Positions 45,953 to 55,600 of a stretch of 64,000 nt of DNA are shown in pieces. The DNA is taken from NCBI RefSeq assembly GCF_019175345.1, contig NZ_CP077717.1, forward strand, positions 1,836,001 to 1,900,000, read 5' to 3'. The notes beneath the pieces are model-generated. The model saw nothing but the letters and a program-made list of their open reading frames with translations, was not told the origin of the DNA and made no database searches. The translations under genes were made by a program, and so were the position numbers. Numbering within the stretch: the first letter of the stretch is position 1; each line of letters begins with the position of its first letter. The stretch is from Saccharolobus shibatae B12 (GTDB taxonomy: Archaea > Thermoproteota > Thermoprotei_A > Sulfolobales > Sulfolobaceae).

Positions 45953-46381
45953 ATGTTATCGGTAAGCGAAGTAAATGAGATGCTTAAACAAGAGGAAATT
46001 TTCAATTTTATAGGAATCAATTTTGAGAAACTTGAAAGAGGTTACGCAAGGCTAAAATTCAATTTCAACGAAAAGTTGACTAGAATAGGTGGGATTTTAC
46101 ACGGTGGAATAATATTCTCAGCAGTTGACTATGCAGGTAGCTACGCCGTGAGAACTTTGGAAAACGTGAAGGATGGAGTCACAGTGGAACTCAAAATAAA
46201 CTTTTTGAAGCCAATGAGGGATGGTCCATTTATAGTAGAAGCTAAAATAATAAGTGAGGGAAAAAGGCTAATAGTAGTTGATATATCAGCATATGATGGT
46301 AACGGTAATTTATGCGCAAAGGCTCTAGGAACGTGGGCCGTGTATAGGGATACTAGCTCTGGAACTCAATTATCCTCTTAG
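45953..46381 (+). CDS. PaaI-like hotdog-fold thioesterase
   Basis: 142 aa. HGGIIFSAVDYAGSYA carries the HGG motif of the PaaI/YbgC-type 4HBT superfamily, and VELKINFLKPMRDGP is the following strand pair. It would hydrolyse an acyl-CoA. The 3' end overlaps by 29 bases the convergent CitE-like lyase gene, another CoA-related enzyme, which suggests a shared pathway though on opposite strands. Confidence 0.87.
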   Translation: MLSVSEVNEMLKQEEIFNFIGINFEKLERGYARLKFNFNEKLTRIGGILHGGIIFSAVDYAGSYAVRTLENVKDGVTVELKINFLKPMRDGPFIVEAKIISEGKRLIVVDISAYDGNGNLCAKALGTWAVYRDTSSGTQLSS

Positions 46382-47162
46382 CAATCTTATAATGCACGTA
46401 ATCAACTAATTTATCATCTAACCTTATGGCCCCCTTACCTTCCCTTTTTCCCTTCTCATAGGCTTCTATAACCCTTTTAGCCCACTCGATTTCCTCCTTG
46501 CTTGGGGAAAATACCTCATTGGCAATGTCAATCTGAGAAGGATGAATAACTTGCTTTCCCACGTATCCCAACTTCTTTGCTTCCTCACATTCTCTTCTAA
46601 ATCCATCTAGGTTCTTCAAATCGAAGTAAACTTTATCTATGGCGTCAACATCGTAAGCCCTAGCTACACTAACAATTAAAGTCTTCACGTACTCGTTCTT
46701 TTCATAGAAATTATAGTCTCCACCAAGGGATAAGGAAAGGTCAGCAGCACCATAACTTACAGCGACAACACCTTCAGACCTAACTATATCCTCAATCTTA
46801 ACTAAACCCTTTGCAGTCTCTATTAACGGTATCAAGTATTTCCCAGTTGCCTTGTGGAGAAATGAGAGGTCGTTTTCAGCCTTAGGTATAACAATACACG
46901 TGATTTTATCGTCCCTCGAAATTCCTATAATATCCTTATAGGAGTCAAGTAGCTGTAAAGAGTTAACTCTAACGCATAACTCCCTCTTACCCCAATCCAA
47001 TTCCTTCACAAGTTTAATTAGCAATTCCCTTGCTCTTTCCTTATCTTCTGGAGGTACAGCATCTTCAAGATCGAAAACTATTGAGTCAGCTTTCAGTTCA
47101 ACCGATTTCCTTATCATCTTTTCGGAAATTGCGGGAACGTATAACTGGGATCTCCTTATCAT
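46353..47162 (-). CDS. CitE/HpcH-type lyase (citrate lyase beta / malyl-CoA lyase-like)
   Basis: 269 aa. RRSQLYVPAISEKMI, SIVFDLEDAVPPEDKERAR (Mg-binding acidic residues and the conserved DLEDAV) and LIPLIETAKGL are typical of the CitE family. Stand-alone CitE-like proteins cleave or join malyl-, citramalyl- or similar CoA esters. It is followed on the same strand by nothing of the pathway; upstream lies a GntR regulator that may control it. Confidence 0.87.
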   Translation of the reverse strand: MIRRSQLYVPAISEKMIRKSVELKADSIVFDLEDAVPPEDKERARELLIKLVKELDWGKRELCVRVNSLQLLDSYKDIIGISRDDKITCIVIPKAENDLSFLHKATGKYLIPLIETAKGLVKIEDIVRSEGVVAVSYGAADLSLSLGGDYNFYEKNEYVKTLIVSVARAYDVDAIDKVYFDLKNLDGFRRECEEAKKLGYVGKQVIHPSQIDIANEVFSPSKEEIEWAKRVIEAYEKGKREGKGAIRLDDKLVDYVHYKIAKRIIEFQS

Positions 47163-47192
47163 AAGTTAATAATGAGAATTGAGCATAAAATT

Positions 47193-47831
47193 TTATCTAA
47201 ACAACACTGGTAGAATGTTTTGCTTCACATATTCTAAAACTTTCTCCTCATGCATTCTCATCATATCATAAGCCAAATCTGGACTGCGATTCTTTATTGC
47301 TATTACTATACTCTCGTGTTCCCTAAACTCATCATCCCTTCTCTGGAAGCTGGTAAACAAGGTTACCCTAACGATTTTTAGTTTCAATCTAATACTATCC
47401 AAAATATCCGCAATGTATTTGTTGTGCGACGCCTCGGCGATTGTTCTATGTAAGTTACCGTTTAAGTTGGCTAAGGTTAACGGATCAGCATTTGCTGACT
47501 CTTTTATCTCGTTTAAAACGTTTATGAGCTTGTTAATCTCATCTTGGCTAGCTCTTATTGCTGCTAGTTTAGCTGCTAAAGACTCCAAGTTAATTCTAAC
47601 CTCGTAGAGTTGAAGAATATCACTTTCAGTTAACGGTATTACGGTGAATGATTTACCATTTTTTACTATCACTCCCTCCTTTTCTAACCTAACTAAGGCT
47701 TCCCTAATTGGGGTTCTACTAATCTTAAGTAATGACGCAAGCTCCTCTTCTTTCAGAGTGCTACCGGGCTTATATTTGCCAGTAATAATGTATTCCAGAA
47801 TTCTCTCGTAAGCTATTTGTGATAATGACAT
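47193..47831 (-). CDS. GntR-family (FadR/FCD type) transcription regulator
   Basis: 212 aa. N-terminal winged helix: YKPGSTLKEEELASLLKISRTPIREALVRLEKEG. C-terminal all-helical FCD domain with LTESDILQLYEVRINLESLAAKLAA and HRTIAEASHN, ending HESIVIAIKNRSPDLAYDMMRMHEE. FCD regulators bind organic acids through a metal. Thirty bases separate it from the CitE-like gene on the same strand (regulator first), so it probably regulates an acid-CoA pathway and perhaps the neighbouring clusters. Confidence 0.88.
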   Translation of the reverse strand: MSLSQIAYERILEYIITGKYKPGSTLKEEELASLLKISRTPIREALVRLEKEGVIVKNGKSFTVIPLTESDILQLYEVRINLESLAAKLAAIRASQDEINKLINVLNEIKESANADPLTLANLNGNLHRTIAEASHNKYIADILDSIRLKLKIVRVTLFTSFQRRDDEFREHESIVIAIKNRSPDLAYDMMRMHEEKVLEYVKQNILPVLFR

Positions 47832-47994
47832 ATGGAAATGTTTCTATAGTAAACTTATAAGTGTTGCCATTTGAGTGACTTTAAGTATACATGAAAGAAA
47901 CGTTTTTACTGAAGAATTAGTAAGAATTACGCTGGTATGAATTACTAAAGAATTTAGTAGTAAAGTCTAAATATTTTAATGGAAGACTGATCAT

Positions 47995-49088
47995 ATGAAT
48001 AAATGGAATAAAGGAATACCGTCTAGGGGTAAAGAATCTCTAGTTAATGTAGTTCTATTTTATATAAGTGAAGTAATTATAACTGGATTTCTCTTTTACT
48101 GGTTACTCGTATCTGCAAAAGTTGTGGGGAATATTCCAGTTAATATTTCCGAATCACAGATTAAGGGAACCTTCTTTACGCTTGGCATATTAGCTTATTT
48201 CTTAGGTTTAAGACATGCTATAGATCCAGATCATCTAGCAGCAATAGACAACTCAACGAGAAAGTTAATTCAAGAGGGGAAACCAGCACAATTTACTGGG
48301 TTGTTCTTTTCGTTAGGCCATTCAACAATAGTGATATTATTAGCAGTTAGTTTAATAGTTGCAACCCGTTTTATCGTTTCCAATATTTCGATACTTGAGA
48401 ACATAGGTAGCGTACTCGGTACGCTTATAAGTGGAGGATTTTTATATATTATAGGATCTCTTAACTTTGTTATTTTATTAGAAATCTATCAAATCTATAA
48501 TCAATATACTATGAATAAGAATATGGATGAGAAGAAACTACAAGATCTGCTATTAAAGAGAGGATTTATGAGTAGATTTTTTCGGCAAGCTGTTCAAAAT
48601 AGTAGATAAACAGCACTACATGTATCCAATAGGGGTACTGTTTGGGTTAGGATTTGATACGGCTTCAGAAACAGCGCTTTTAGCCCTTTCTGCAGCAGGA
48701 ATATTTTTAAAATTACCCTTATGGAATCTTCTAGTATTTCCTTTTATTATTTACAGTGGGAATGAGTCTTATTGGCACTACAGATGGATTTTATATGAGC
48801 GGAGCTTACGGTTGGGCTTTTAGTGGAAATCCAATTAGAAAATTATGGTATAACCTAACAATGACTACTATATCAATACTAGTAGCTTATTTGATAGGGA
48901 CATTGGAATTTTTGGGAGTAGTTCAAGCAGAATTTAACTTCAGTGGACCTTTTTGGGAACTAATTACAATAATAAATGGTGATCAATGGTGGTCAAGTAT
49001 TGGGATGATAATAATTGGTACATTTGTAACACCTTGGTTAGTGTCATTTACAATCTATAAAGTCAAAATTTCAAAATTTGAGCATTAA
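47995..49088 (+). pseudogene. NiCoT-family nickel/cobalt transporter broken by two frameshifts
   Basis: Three frames in order make one NiCoT protein. Frame 1 (47995-48609) has the metal motif LGLRHAIDPDHLAAIDN and FSLGHSTIV; frame 2 (48620-48823) has GVLFGLGFDTASETALLAL; frame 3 (48756-49088) has GTTDGFYMSGAYGWAF. The first shift falls in a run of six T's (near 48580); with five the reading FGKLFKIVDKQHYMYP continues. The second is near 48752-48760. Either a pseudogene or sequencing error in homopolymers; two lesions make decay more likely. Eight transmembrane segments would be expected. Confidence 0.75.
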
Positions 49089-49184
49089 AGATGAAGTACG
49101 TATCTCATGGTGCACTTATTATTGGTATGGCAATATTCCCTTGAGTATACAAGGCTCATATTTCTTAATTTTATGATAACTGGC

Positions 49185-50321
49185 CTAAAACTTTTCATAG
49201 GAGATCTTCTTTTTACCTCTATGGAATATTAAAGAGGCAACTATCAAACTTGGAATTATAAGAATTATTTGTTCAGGAAAGAAAGAATTACTCATCAGTA
49301 CCTCAATAAACGAAAAAGATATTCTCCCTAAATTTAAAAATATTTGTCTATTTACTAAAAAATTAATTAATAGATTTTTGTTCATAATATTCCAGTTATA
49401 TACATCAATGATAGGGTAAATTAGTGGTGAAGTGATATAAAATATTATTAAATAAAATATTGGAAAGAAAAATATTGAAATACTAGATACTGTAATAGTT
49501 ATAGAGGAAGCTAATACTAATTTAAACTTATCAATCTTATTCATCAATCTTTGCCTTATTACGTATACCGATATCAAGGAGATCCCAGTCAATATATAGT
49601 TTAGAATTGCGAAGTCTTCATAAGACTTGGCCACTTGATATATAAGAATTGGATTCAAATTTGACAAAACATAATTTACTCCACTAGTAATCGTTAACGA
49701 CGTCATAGTATATTTATAGGGTTCATTTTCTATGAAAATAGTAAAACTCTTCTTTAGATCGAATTTGGATTCAACATCTGTACTTTCGACTAACAATATA
49801 ACAAAAACCAATATCATCGACGTAATAGAAAATAAGATTGCATATCCGAATTTGTGAAAAACGGACAATATACTACCGTAAACTAGAGGAGATAGTAAGC
49901 TACTAATAACCCCTAAATATGAACTTTTATTGAAAAAGCTCAATTTGTTTTGAACTTTGTAAAAAATGACATCCCATGCGAACCAATAATAACCTTGGGC
50001 TATTCCATAAATAGCGCCCAACAGGAGGGTGTATTTGTACGCATTATTATTTAGTAATAATAACAACAAGTAGAAAAGTATGTAAAGACCTATCCCTATC
50101 TTATAGAAAGTAATTATTTTATTATACACATTAATTATGTATCCTACTAAGATATAACCTATTAAAATGAATATTGATGTGTATAAGATAAAATAAATTG
50201 AATAATAAATCGAAGATGTAACATAAATGTACAAACTAAGTAAAGGTGAAGAGAAACTATTGGCCAAACCGAATAACCAAGAAGACATAAGGAAGTTTTT
50301 CCTCATACGTTTGATACTCAT
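49185..50321 (-). CDS. MFS-type membrane transporter
   Basis: About 378 aa from the ATG at 50321 (MSIKRMRKNF); an upstream in-frame start at 50378 would add a hydrophobic run not expected at the N-terminus. About 11-12 hydrophobic segments fill the protein, with few charged loops, in the pattern of the major facilitator superfamily. No substrate motif is visible. It stands downstream of the enolase-superfamily/SuyAB-like cluster on the same strand, so it may import that pathway's substrate. Confidence 0.75.
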   Translation of the reverse strand: MSIKRMRKNFLMSSWLFGLANSFSSPLLSLYIYVTSSIYYSIYFILYTSIFILIGYILVGYIINVYNKIITFYKIGIGLYILFYLLLLLLNNNAYKYTLLLGAIYGIAQGYYWFAWDVIFYKVQNKLSFFNKSSYLGVISSLLSPLVYGSILSVFHKFGYAILFSITSMILVFVILLVESTDVESKFDLKKSFTIFIENEPYKYTMTSLTITSGVNYVLSNLNPILIYQVAKSYEDFAILNYILTGISLISVYVIRQRLMNKIDKFKLVLASSITITVSSISIFFFPIFYLIIFYITSPLIYPIIDVYNWNIMNKNLLINFLVNRQIFLNLGRISFSFIEVLMSNSFFPEQIILIIPSLIVASLIFHRGKKKISYEKF

Positions 50322-50884
50322 TATTATCAAAAATAAAAAATTACTGTATGAGATCTTGTATATAGAATTTATAACCAATAGGGTTTAAAAGCCCAACTGG
50401 CCATAAAAACATAAAATCGAAATTTTTAAGGATCTCATTAGCTAATACCTCTGATTGTCTCAGCAGTCATGGAAATAGAATGGTTATTATGAATATTTTT
50501 GAATATAGTTCTTAGTAGTATACCACTTATCGTATTTAGGATTTTTGAAGTAAGGTAAAACTCCTACAGTAACCTAATAATATAGTGATTTAATCTGTCA
50601 CGAGAGCGAAGTTCTTACAGAAAAGTAAAGGGTTTTTAGGCTAAAGGTTTTCTAACCCTTTCCAAGCAAGGGAAGTGGTTCTAGTCTAATGACAAGAACA
50701 CTTTGAGACGAGTATAAGTGGGAAAAGGTTAAAGAGGTTTAATCTCGCTAATTCTTAGCGACTGGTGTTAAGCTCAAATATATATCACCATTTAATTACC
50801 TTTTCCTCGGTCATGTTTAAATTTCTTCAAAATTAGATAAAACTGAATAGGCTTTCTTCACACTTTTCTTGTAAATTCTTCGGA
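50322..50884. other. Gene-free stretch, probable mobile-element remnant
   Basis: No gene. Between about 50570 and 50770 the sequence has higher GC and short repeats (aagggtttttaggctaaaggttttctaaccctt can form a hairpin), as in an IS end. No coding frame, terminal repeat pair or duplication was identified. Confidence 0.3.
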
Positions 50885-52015
50885 TTATTTCCTTGTTAGT
50901 TTACTTTCTAGATCACTGAAATGTAATATTCTGAGCCTATTTTTATAACTATATTTTTCTATATTTTCCTCTATAACTTCAGGGTTCTCTGAGGGATATA
51001 CATAGCCATCTTTGAATTTTGGCAAGGAGTAAAATAGGTCGTTGGGAAAGTCCGCAATTGTATACTCCACCATTTCTATTTGGCTCCTTACTAGTCCGAG
51101 ATTTAACGTGTATATCAAGGACAGTGGAGAAGCGTCAGGCCTATCGTGAGGCAATACTTTCACCTTATGTTTTGATGTCAAATCTAATATTTCTAGAAAT
51201 TTACTTACCCCTCCAATCTTAGCAATATCTGGTTGTAGATACGTTATACCACTTTCAATCAATTTCTTAAAACCGTATAAGGAGTACTCATTTTCTCCAG
51301 CAGCAATAGATATGGGAGAAAATTCAGTAAGCTTGGAAAGTAAATCGTAATCATTAGGAGGCCATAATGGTTCCTCTACCCATTCAATCTCGTATTTATG
51401 AACCTTGTTCACGAACTCCTTAGCCTTATCTAGATTATCAAAAGGGGAATTAAGGTCAATTGCTACTTTAACTTCCTTGTAATTCTCTCTTATAGCTTTA
51501 ACCGTTTCTATAACACTTGAAGGAGATTGATGAAGTTTAACTAAATCAAAACCTCTCTCTATAGATTTTCTAGTGGCAATAATAACATCATCAATTTTAC
51601 TAAATCTGGGAAAGCTAGCGTATACTTTTACTGAATCTCTAACTTTACCGCCAATTAGTCTAGTCAATTCTACATTACTTTTCCTAGCTTTTAAACCCCA
51701 TAATGCCATTTCCACAGCGCTTATGGCCCCGGAAACCACTCCGCAATTTCCAGCACTAAAAAGAATCTTCTCTAAAATAGTCCTAACGTCTGTTGGTTCG
51801 CTTAATTCTACTTTAGACAAAACTGGTATTACTATATCATTTATAATGGAAAGGTAAGAGTTTATAATTCCGCTCCCTGCTACTAATGTTTCTCCCCAAC
51901 CGTAATCTTCTTCATCTTCCACTTTAACGTAGAGTTGCACATCCCACGTATCCTTCCAATCAGAGGGAGGATCAGTATTAAAGGGTATAGATAAAGAAAA
52001 GGGTTTTACCTTCAT
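50885..52015 (-). CDS. Enolase-superfamily enzyme (mandelate racemase/muconate lactonizing type)
   Basis: About 376 aa from the ATG at 52015 (a TTG two codons earlier is possible). Metal-binding acids sit at VAIDLNSPFD, WVEEPLWPP and IAAGENEYS; the barrel also has LVKLHQ on the second strand, where the family usually has KxK, and a histidine in LPHDRPDASP. Such enzymes remove an alpha proton next to a carboxylate, giving dehydration, racemisation or cycloisomerisation. It overlaps or abuts the SuyB-like gene and so probably acts in the same acid-catabolic pathway. Confidence 0.85.
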   Translation of the reverse strand: MKVKPFSLSIPFNTDPPSDWKDTWDVQLYVKVEDEEDYGWGETLVAGSGIINSYLSIINDIVIPVLSKVELSEPTDVRTILEKILFSAGNCGVVSGAISAVEMALWGLKARKSNVELTRLIGGKVRDSVKVYASFPRFSKIDDVIIATRKSIERGFDLVKLHQSPSSVIETVKAIRENYKEVKVAIDLNSPFDNLDKAKEFVNKVHKYEIEWVEEPLWPPNDYDLLSKLTEFSPISIAAGENEYSLYGFKKLIESGITYLQPDIAKIGGVSKFLEILDLTSKHKVKVLPHDRPDASPLSLIYTLNLGLVRSQIEMVEYTIADFPNDLFYSLPKFKDGYVYPSENPEVIEENIEKYSYKNRLRILHFSDLESKLTRK

Positions 52016-52017
52016 CC

Positions 52018-53184
52018 TCAAGCACTTATGTAAAGCTTTATTGGTGAGAACTCATCGTGTTGCAATACCTCAGCTGAAGTTAACCTACCATTTGCAACCC
52101 TAATCGTATAGTTGAATATCCTCTCTCCAGCTTCCCTTAAACTAACCTTTAGTTGAAGTAAGTCAGAAACGTCAACGTCAATATGCTCACTCATTATTGC
52201 AACGGTCTTTGGATTTGCTGAAATCTTAACAACGGGAATTATTGGATGCCCAACAACATTCCCTTGACCAGTCGTGAACAAGTGAAGTACAGAACCCTTG
52301 GCGGCAAACAATGTAACTGCCTCTGCTGCAGCAGATGACGTATTAACGAAACATAGTCTAGACGAACTCTTCTCTAGTAGGTCTAAATAATCTAACACGC
52401 AAGTTATAGGTTTAGTACCCAACTTTTGTATATTTCCTAAAGCCTTCTCCTCTATTGTCGACAGTCCTCCCTTAATGTTCCCCTCAGTTGGTTGAGAACC
52501 CAATAAATCAACTCCTTGACTTTCAATGAAATCCACATATTCCTTATAAATCTTCATGAACTTCTCTCTTAGCGCTGGATCCGGTATCCTACTAGCAACT
52601 ATGTCTTCAGCACCGGTTAACTCTGACGTTTCTCCGAATAATACTGTTGCACCGTAATCAATCAGTTTGTCAACAGCATACCCAGTTGCTGGATTTGATG
52701 CCAAACCAGATGTAGTATCGCTCTCCCCACACTTAATACTAATAACTAAAGAGGATAGGTCAACTTCTGTCCTCTGTTTCTCACTGGCCTCTTGAACCAT
52801 CTCCTTTGCCTTTCTACTCGCCTTTTCAATTACTCTCAAATCACCATTTCCCTCAATAGGAAAGACCTCGACTGGTTTTCCAGTCTCAGCTATTTTATTA
52901 GCTACCTTATTTGCCCAGTTCTCCTCAATCCCAATAACTATTGCTCCAGCTACGTTTGGGTTTGCACCAGTCCCAGATAGAACGTGGAAGAGTAAATCCA
53001 AATCTTTACCAAATTGTAACCTACCATATGGGTGAGGAATTGCAACAGTACCCCTAATTAGTTTCGATACTCCTATTGCAGCGGAATTAGATAGGTCATC
53101 TACCGGTATTAGCGCTACGTAATTTCTAACTCCAACGCTACCGTTTTCCCTAATGTAACCCTTTATTACTGGCTTTTTCTCCAT
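52018..53184 (-). CDS. SuyB/UxaA-type lyase large subunit
   Basis: About 388 aa from the ATG at 53184, preceded by an SD-like aggtgggg; a GTG three codons upstream is the alternative. Landmarks: GYIRENGSVGVRNYVALIPVDD, HPYGRLQFGKDLD, VSI-KCGESDTTSGLASNPATG, FGETSELTGAED, SQPTEGNIKGGLSTIEEKALGN and TGQGNVVGHPI. These agree best with the large subunit of (2R)-sulfolactate sulfo-lyase (SuyB) as I know it; altronate and galactarate dehydratases share the fold and several motifs, so a sugar-acid dehydratase remains possible. Cysteines would bind Fe or Mn. It starts inside the small-subunit gene. Confidence 0.75.
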   Translation of the reverse strand: MEKKPVIKGYIRENGSVGVRNYVALIPVDDLSNSAAIGVSKLIRGTVAIPHPYGRLQFGKDLDLLFHVLSGTGANPNVAGAIVIGIEENWANKVANKIAETGKPVEVFPIEGNGDLRVIEKASRKAKEMVQEASEKQRTEVDLSSLVISIKCGESDTTSGLASNPATGYAVDKLIDYGATVLFGETSELTGAEDIVASRIPDPALREKFMKIYKEYVDFIESQGVDLLGSQPTEGNIKGGLSTIEEKALGNIQKLGTKPITCVLDYLDLLEKSSSRLCFVNTSSAAAEAVTLFAAKGSVLHLFTTGQGNVVGHPIIPVVKISANPKTVAIMSEHIDVDVSDLLQLKVSLREAGERIFNYTIRVANGRLTSAEVLQHDEFSPIKLYISA

Positions 53185-53468
53185 TTTCCCCACCTGTTAG
53201 ATCTTATATTATGTACGTGTACGTGTTCTCCAATCTTAATCTCCTTTATAGCAGATCCTATTGGCCTACCGTACTTTATCACTGTATCACCTTGCTTAAG
53301 ATTATTTAAGGCTATCTTGTGTCCTAAGGGTATGTCGTTAATTGCTTTAATCTTAGGTCCTTTTGCCATGTCCTCAATGTATGCTCCTTCCACCTCTTCC
53401 CCAGCTTTAATGTCAGTTATGGCAACTCCAACGTTGTCGTTTTTGTTATGAATAAGGAAATGTGGCAT
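53166..53468 (-). CDS. SuyA/UxaA-type lyase small subunit (SAF domain)
   Basis: 100 aa. A single SAF domain: VGVAITDIKAGEEVEGAYIED, and INDIPLGHKIALNNLKQGD, then KYGRPIGSAIKEIKIGEHVHVHNI. In bacterial sulfolactate sulfo-lyase this domain is the separate subunit SuyA, while in altronate dehydratase it is fused or separate. The promoter (gtatatatg near 53493) faces the divergent dehydrogenase gene. Overlap with the large-subunit gene indicates a two-subunit enzyme. Confidence 0.8.
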   Translation of the reverse strand: MPHFLIHNKNDNVGVAITDIKAGEEVEGAYIEDMAKGPKIKAINDIPLGHKIALNNLKQGDTVIKYGRPIGSAIKEIKIGEHVHVHNIRSNRWGKWRKSQ

Positions 53469-53559
53469 GTCTTATATTATGTAAGAAAGCATATATACTT
53501 AACCGTATACAGACTTTTTAACTATTCTTAAATTGGACTTATCATAAAATATCTCACTT

Positions 53560-54456
53560 ATGAAAAAGGTAAGAGCTGATGAGTTAAGAGGGTTAATTAT
53601 TGAAATACTTAAGGAAAGAGAGGTAGAGGATAGTAATATTATAGCTGACCACTTCGTTGAGGCAGAGCTTAGAGGCCATTCTTCTCACGGTGTTCAAAGA
53701 TTAATTCCCCTAGTTAAGGGTATAGAACTTGGAACAATTAGTAAAAGGTTAAGATATGAAATCATAAGGCAAAGCGGAAATAGTATGTGGATAGATGCTA
53801 AAGCAAGTATAGGTATTGTGTTGTGGACTAAGTTGGTTGAAAGGGAATTTACGAGCGATCCCATCTCGATAATAGCAGTTAAGAATGCGTCTCATATTGG
53901 GTTCTTAGGTTACTACACCGAGAAATTAGGCAAGAGGGGACTAGTTGGAATAATGTTTGGCAATAGAGAGCCTGCAGTAGTTATGCCAGGAAGTTCAAGG
54001 AAAGTGTTATCCACTACTCCAATTTCAATAAGCATCCCACCATCAATAGTCCTAGACATGGCACTATCAGCAACTTCAAGAGGTAAAATAATAGAAGCGC
54101 TTAGAAGAAAGGAGAAAATCCCTTTGGGTTTAGCAGTTGACGAGAATGGTAACCCTACAGAAGATCCAGAAAGAGTGTTAAGAGGGGGGTTATTACCAAT
54201 TGGTGGAATGAAAGGATTCTTCTCAATGTTAGTTTTAGAAAGTCTAGTAAGTTTCTTGACTGGTTCAGCCCTAGGATCTGACGTCAAAGGTGTGCTAAAT
54301 ACTGATAGTCCTCCAAATAAGGGAGAAGTATTAATAGGTATTAATCCTTCGTTCTTTGCAGGGTATAGAGAGGAAATAGAGAAATTGAGGGAAACTTTAG
54401 GAATTGAATTCCCTGGTGAACACGGGTTAAATGTAAGAGCAAAAAAGGCTCGTTGA
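53560..54456 (+). CDS. LDH2/MDH2-type dehydrogenase (ComC-like)
   Basis: 298 aa, slightly short for the family. It has HFVEAELRGHSSHGVQRL, KNASHIGFLGYYTEK, MFGNREPAVVMPG, and ILKG-like GGMKGFFSMLVLE in place of the usual GGYKG. Members of this family (malate/L-lactate dehydrogenase type 2) include (R)-sulfolactate dehydrogenase ComC and ureidoglycolate and diketogulonate enzymes. Placed divergently from the SuyAB-like genes, it could interconvert sulfopyruvate and sulfolactate or a sugar-acid equivalent. Confidence 0.82.
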   Translation: MKKVRADELRGLIIEILKEREVEDSNIIADHFVEAELRGHSSHGVQRLIPLVKGIELGTISKRLRYEIIRQSGNSMWIDAKASIGIVLWTKLVEREFTSDPISIIAVKNASHIGFLGYYTEKLGKRGLVGIMFGNREPAVVMPGSSRKVLSTTPISISIPPSIVLDMALSATSRGKIIEALRRKEKIPLGLAVDENGNPTEDPERVLRGGLLPIGGMKGFFSMLVLESLVSFLTGSALGSDVKGVLNTDSPPNKGEVLIGINPSFFAGYREEIEKLRETLGIEFPGEHGLNVRAKKAR

Positions 54457-54500
54457 TGGAATACCAATCGATGAAGAGTTATGGAATCAGTTACGAAAGC

Positions 54501-55028
54501 TTAGCCGAAAGTAGTCTTCGCACTTTTCATCTCACTCTTGCAAATCTCCTTAGCCATCTCCTCTGAATCCTCAAAATACCTTATCTTAATGACTTTTCTA
54601 TCGTCAATATATTCTGGAAATGCCTTGGCGAACTGATCAGTGCTCAACCCCGTATTAGATAATGCAAATATTGGCTTTCCCATTGCGTAAGCAATCATTA
54701 TTTCTATTTCCGTTCCAACACCTCCTCCCAATGAAACTAGTATATCACCAGACCTAACAAGGATTACGGATCTGCATCTAAACTCACAACCAGATTTTAT
54801 TGAAATTACATCTCTAGGAATTGTAACATCTTCCCTCTCGATGGGTAATATCAAGACAGTTTTCATGTTCTCTTTTAACGCCTCATCAACTACCACTTTC
54901 ATTAATCCCCAATATCCTCCTAAAAGCAGCGTTGGATTACATGCTTTAATTGACCTTACGAACTTTCTAGCCTTTTCGGCTAGCTCGGAATTCGGTTCTT
55001 CACTATGGGCTGCTATGGAAATGATCAT
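54501..55028 (-). CDS. SLOG/TIGR00725-like Rossmann protein
   Basis: 175 aa. GGYWGLMKVVVDEALKENMKTVLILP, then SVILVRSGDILVSLGGGVGTEIEIMIAYAMGKPI, where GGxGTxxE is the nucleotide-binding motif of LOG-type proteins. Relatives process or sense nucleotides, including cytokinin-like and cyclic signal molecules. It is the last gene of the minus-strand run that begins with AlaX at 61312; convergent with the LDH2-type gene. Confidence 0.82.
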   Translation of the reverse strand: MIISIAAHSEEPNSELAEKARKFVRSIKACNPTLLLGGYWGLMKVVVDEALKENMKTVLILPIEREDVTIPRDVISIKSGCEFRCRSVILVRSGDILVSLGGGVGTEIEIMIAYAMGKPIFALSNTGLSTDQFAKAFPEYIDDRKVIKIRYFEDSEEMAKEICKSEMKSAKTTFG

Positions 55029-55047
55029 GAATAGTGAATCATTTCAT

Positions 55048-55596
55048 CTATAATTTATGATTATCTCTAACAAACCTAAAAGCTAACAAGATAATATCAG
55101 TGAATATTATGATCACGCCAAGGATTTCCGCTATTGTCTTGTATTGAAGTATGTTAACCTTGTATATTGTCACTTCGAGAGCAATAGGATAGGTGGCATT
55201 TTTAGTTGTCACTATTTCTTGATATTTCTCTATTTTTTGATATTCATAAACGTATACTATGCCGTTTGACTTATTAACAACAGTGGCGTTTATCACTTTT
55301 GTTAAAGTTATGGGAAACGTCTCGTTATATATGGAGAACTCCCATGTCCCAGGCGTCAATTCTAAATAATAAGGTAATTTAACAATATTTTCTACGTTTC
55401 CATTGTGGACGAGCTTCACGTAAACTGTGACATTGCTGTTGTTCTCGAGAAGCCTGGCATTAACATGTGCTATATTAGGTATTTTAATGGAATATGGGTT
55501 TGAAATGCTTACGTATGAGTGAATTGGCGAATTAATGGATAATAGGGATAGAGCTAATAGGGAGAAACCTAAGGTGGTAAGAAGTCCGAATTTCAT
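55048..55596 (-). CDS. Membrane-anchored protein of the ABC exporter cluster
   Basis: 182 aa. An N-terminal hydrophobic segment (about 5-25) and a C-terminal one (about 155-175) enclose an extracytoplasmic domain of beta-rich look with several N-x-S/T sequons (VNKS, NNSN). The short charged tail FRFVRDNHK follows. It starts five bases after the ABC permease, so it is probably an exporter component or an exported surface protein. I do not recognise the family. Confidence 0.6.
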   Translation of the reverse strand: MKFGLLTTLGFSLLALSLLSINSPIHSYVSISNPYSIKIPNIAHVNARLLENNSNVTVYVKLVHNGNVENIVKLPYYLELTPGTWEFSIYNETFPITLTKVINATVVNKSNGIVYVYEYQKIEKYQEIVTTKNATYPIALEVTIYKVNILQYKTIAEILGVIIIFTDIILLAFRFVRDNHKL

Positions 55597-55600
55597 CCCA

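Noticed and set aside
52018-53468. Simple annotation as altronate dehydratase
   Set aside because: Not excluded, but the motif pattern and split subunits fit SuyA/SuyB better and a ComC-family gene is adjacent; kept as the alternative.
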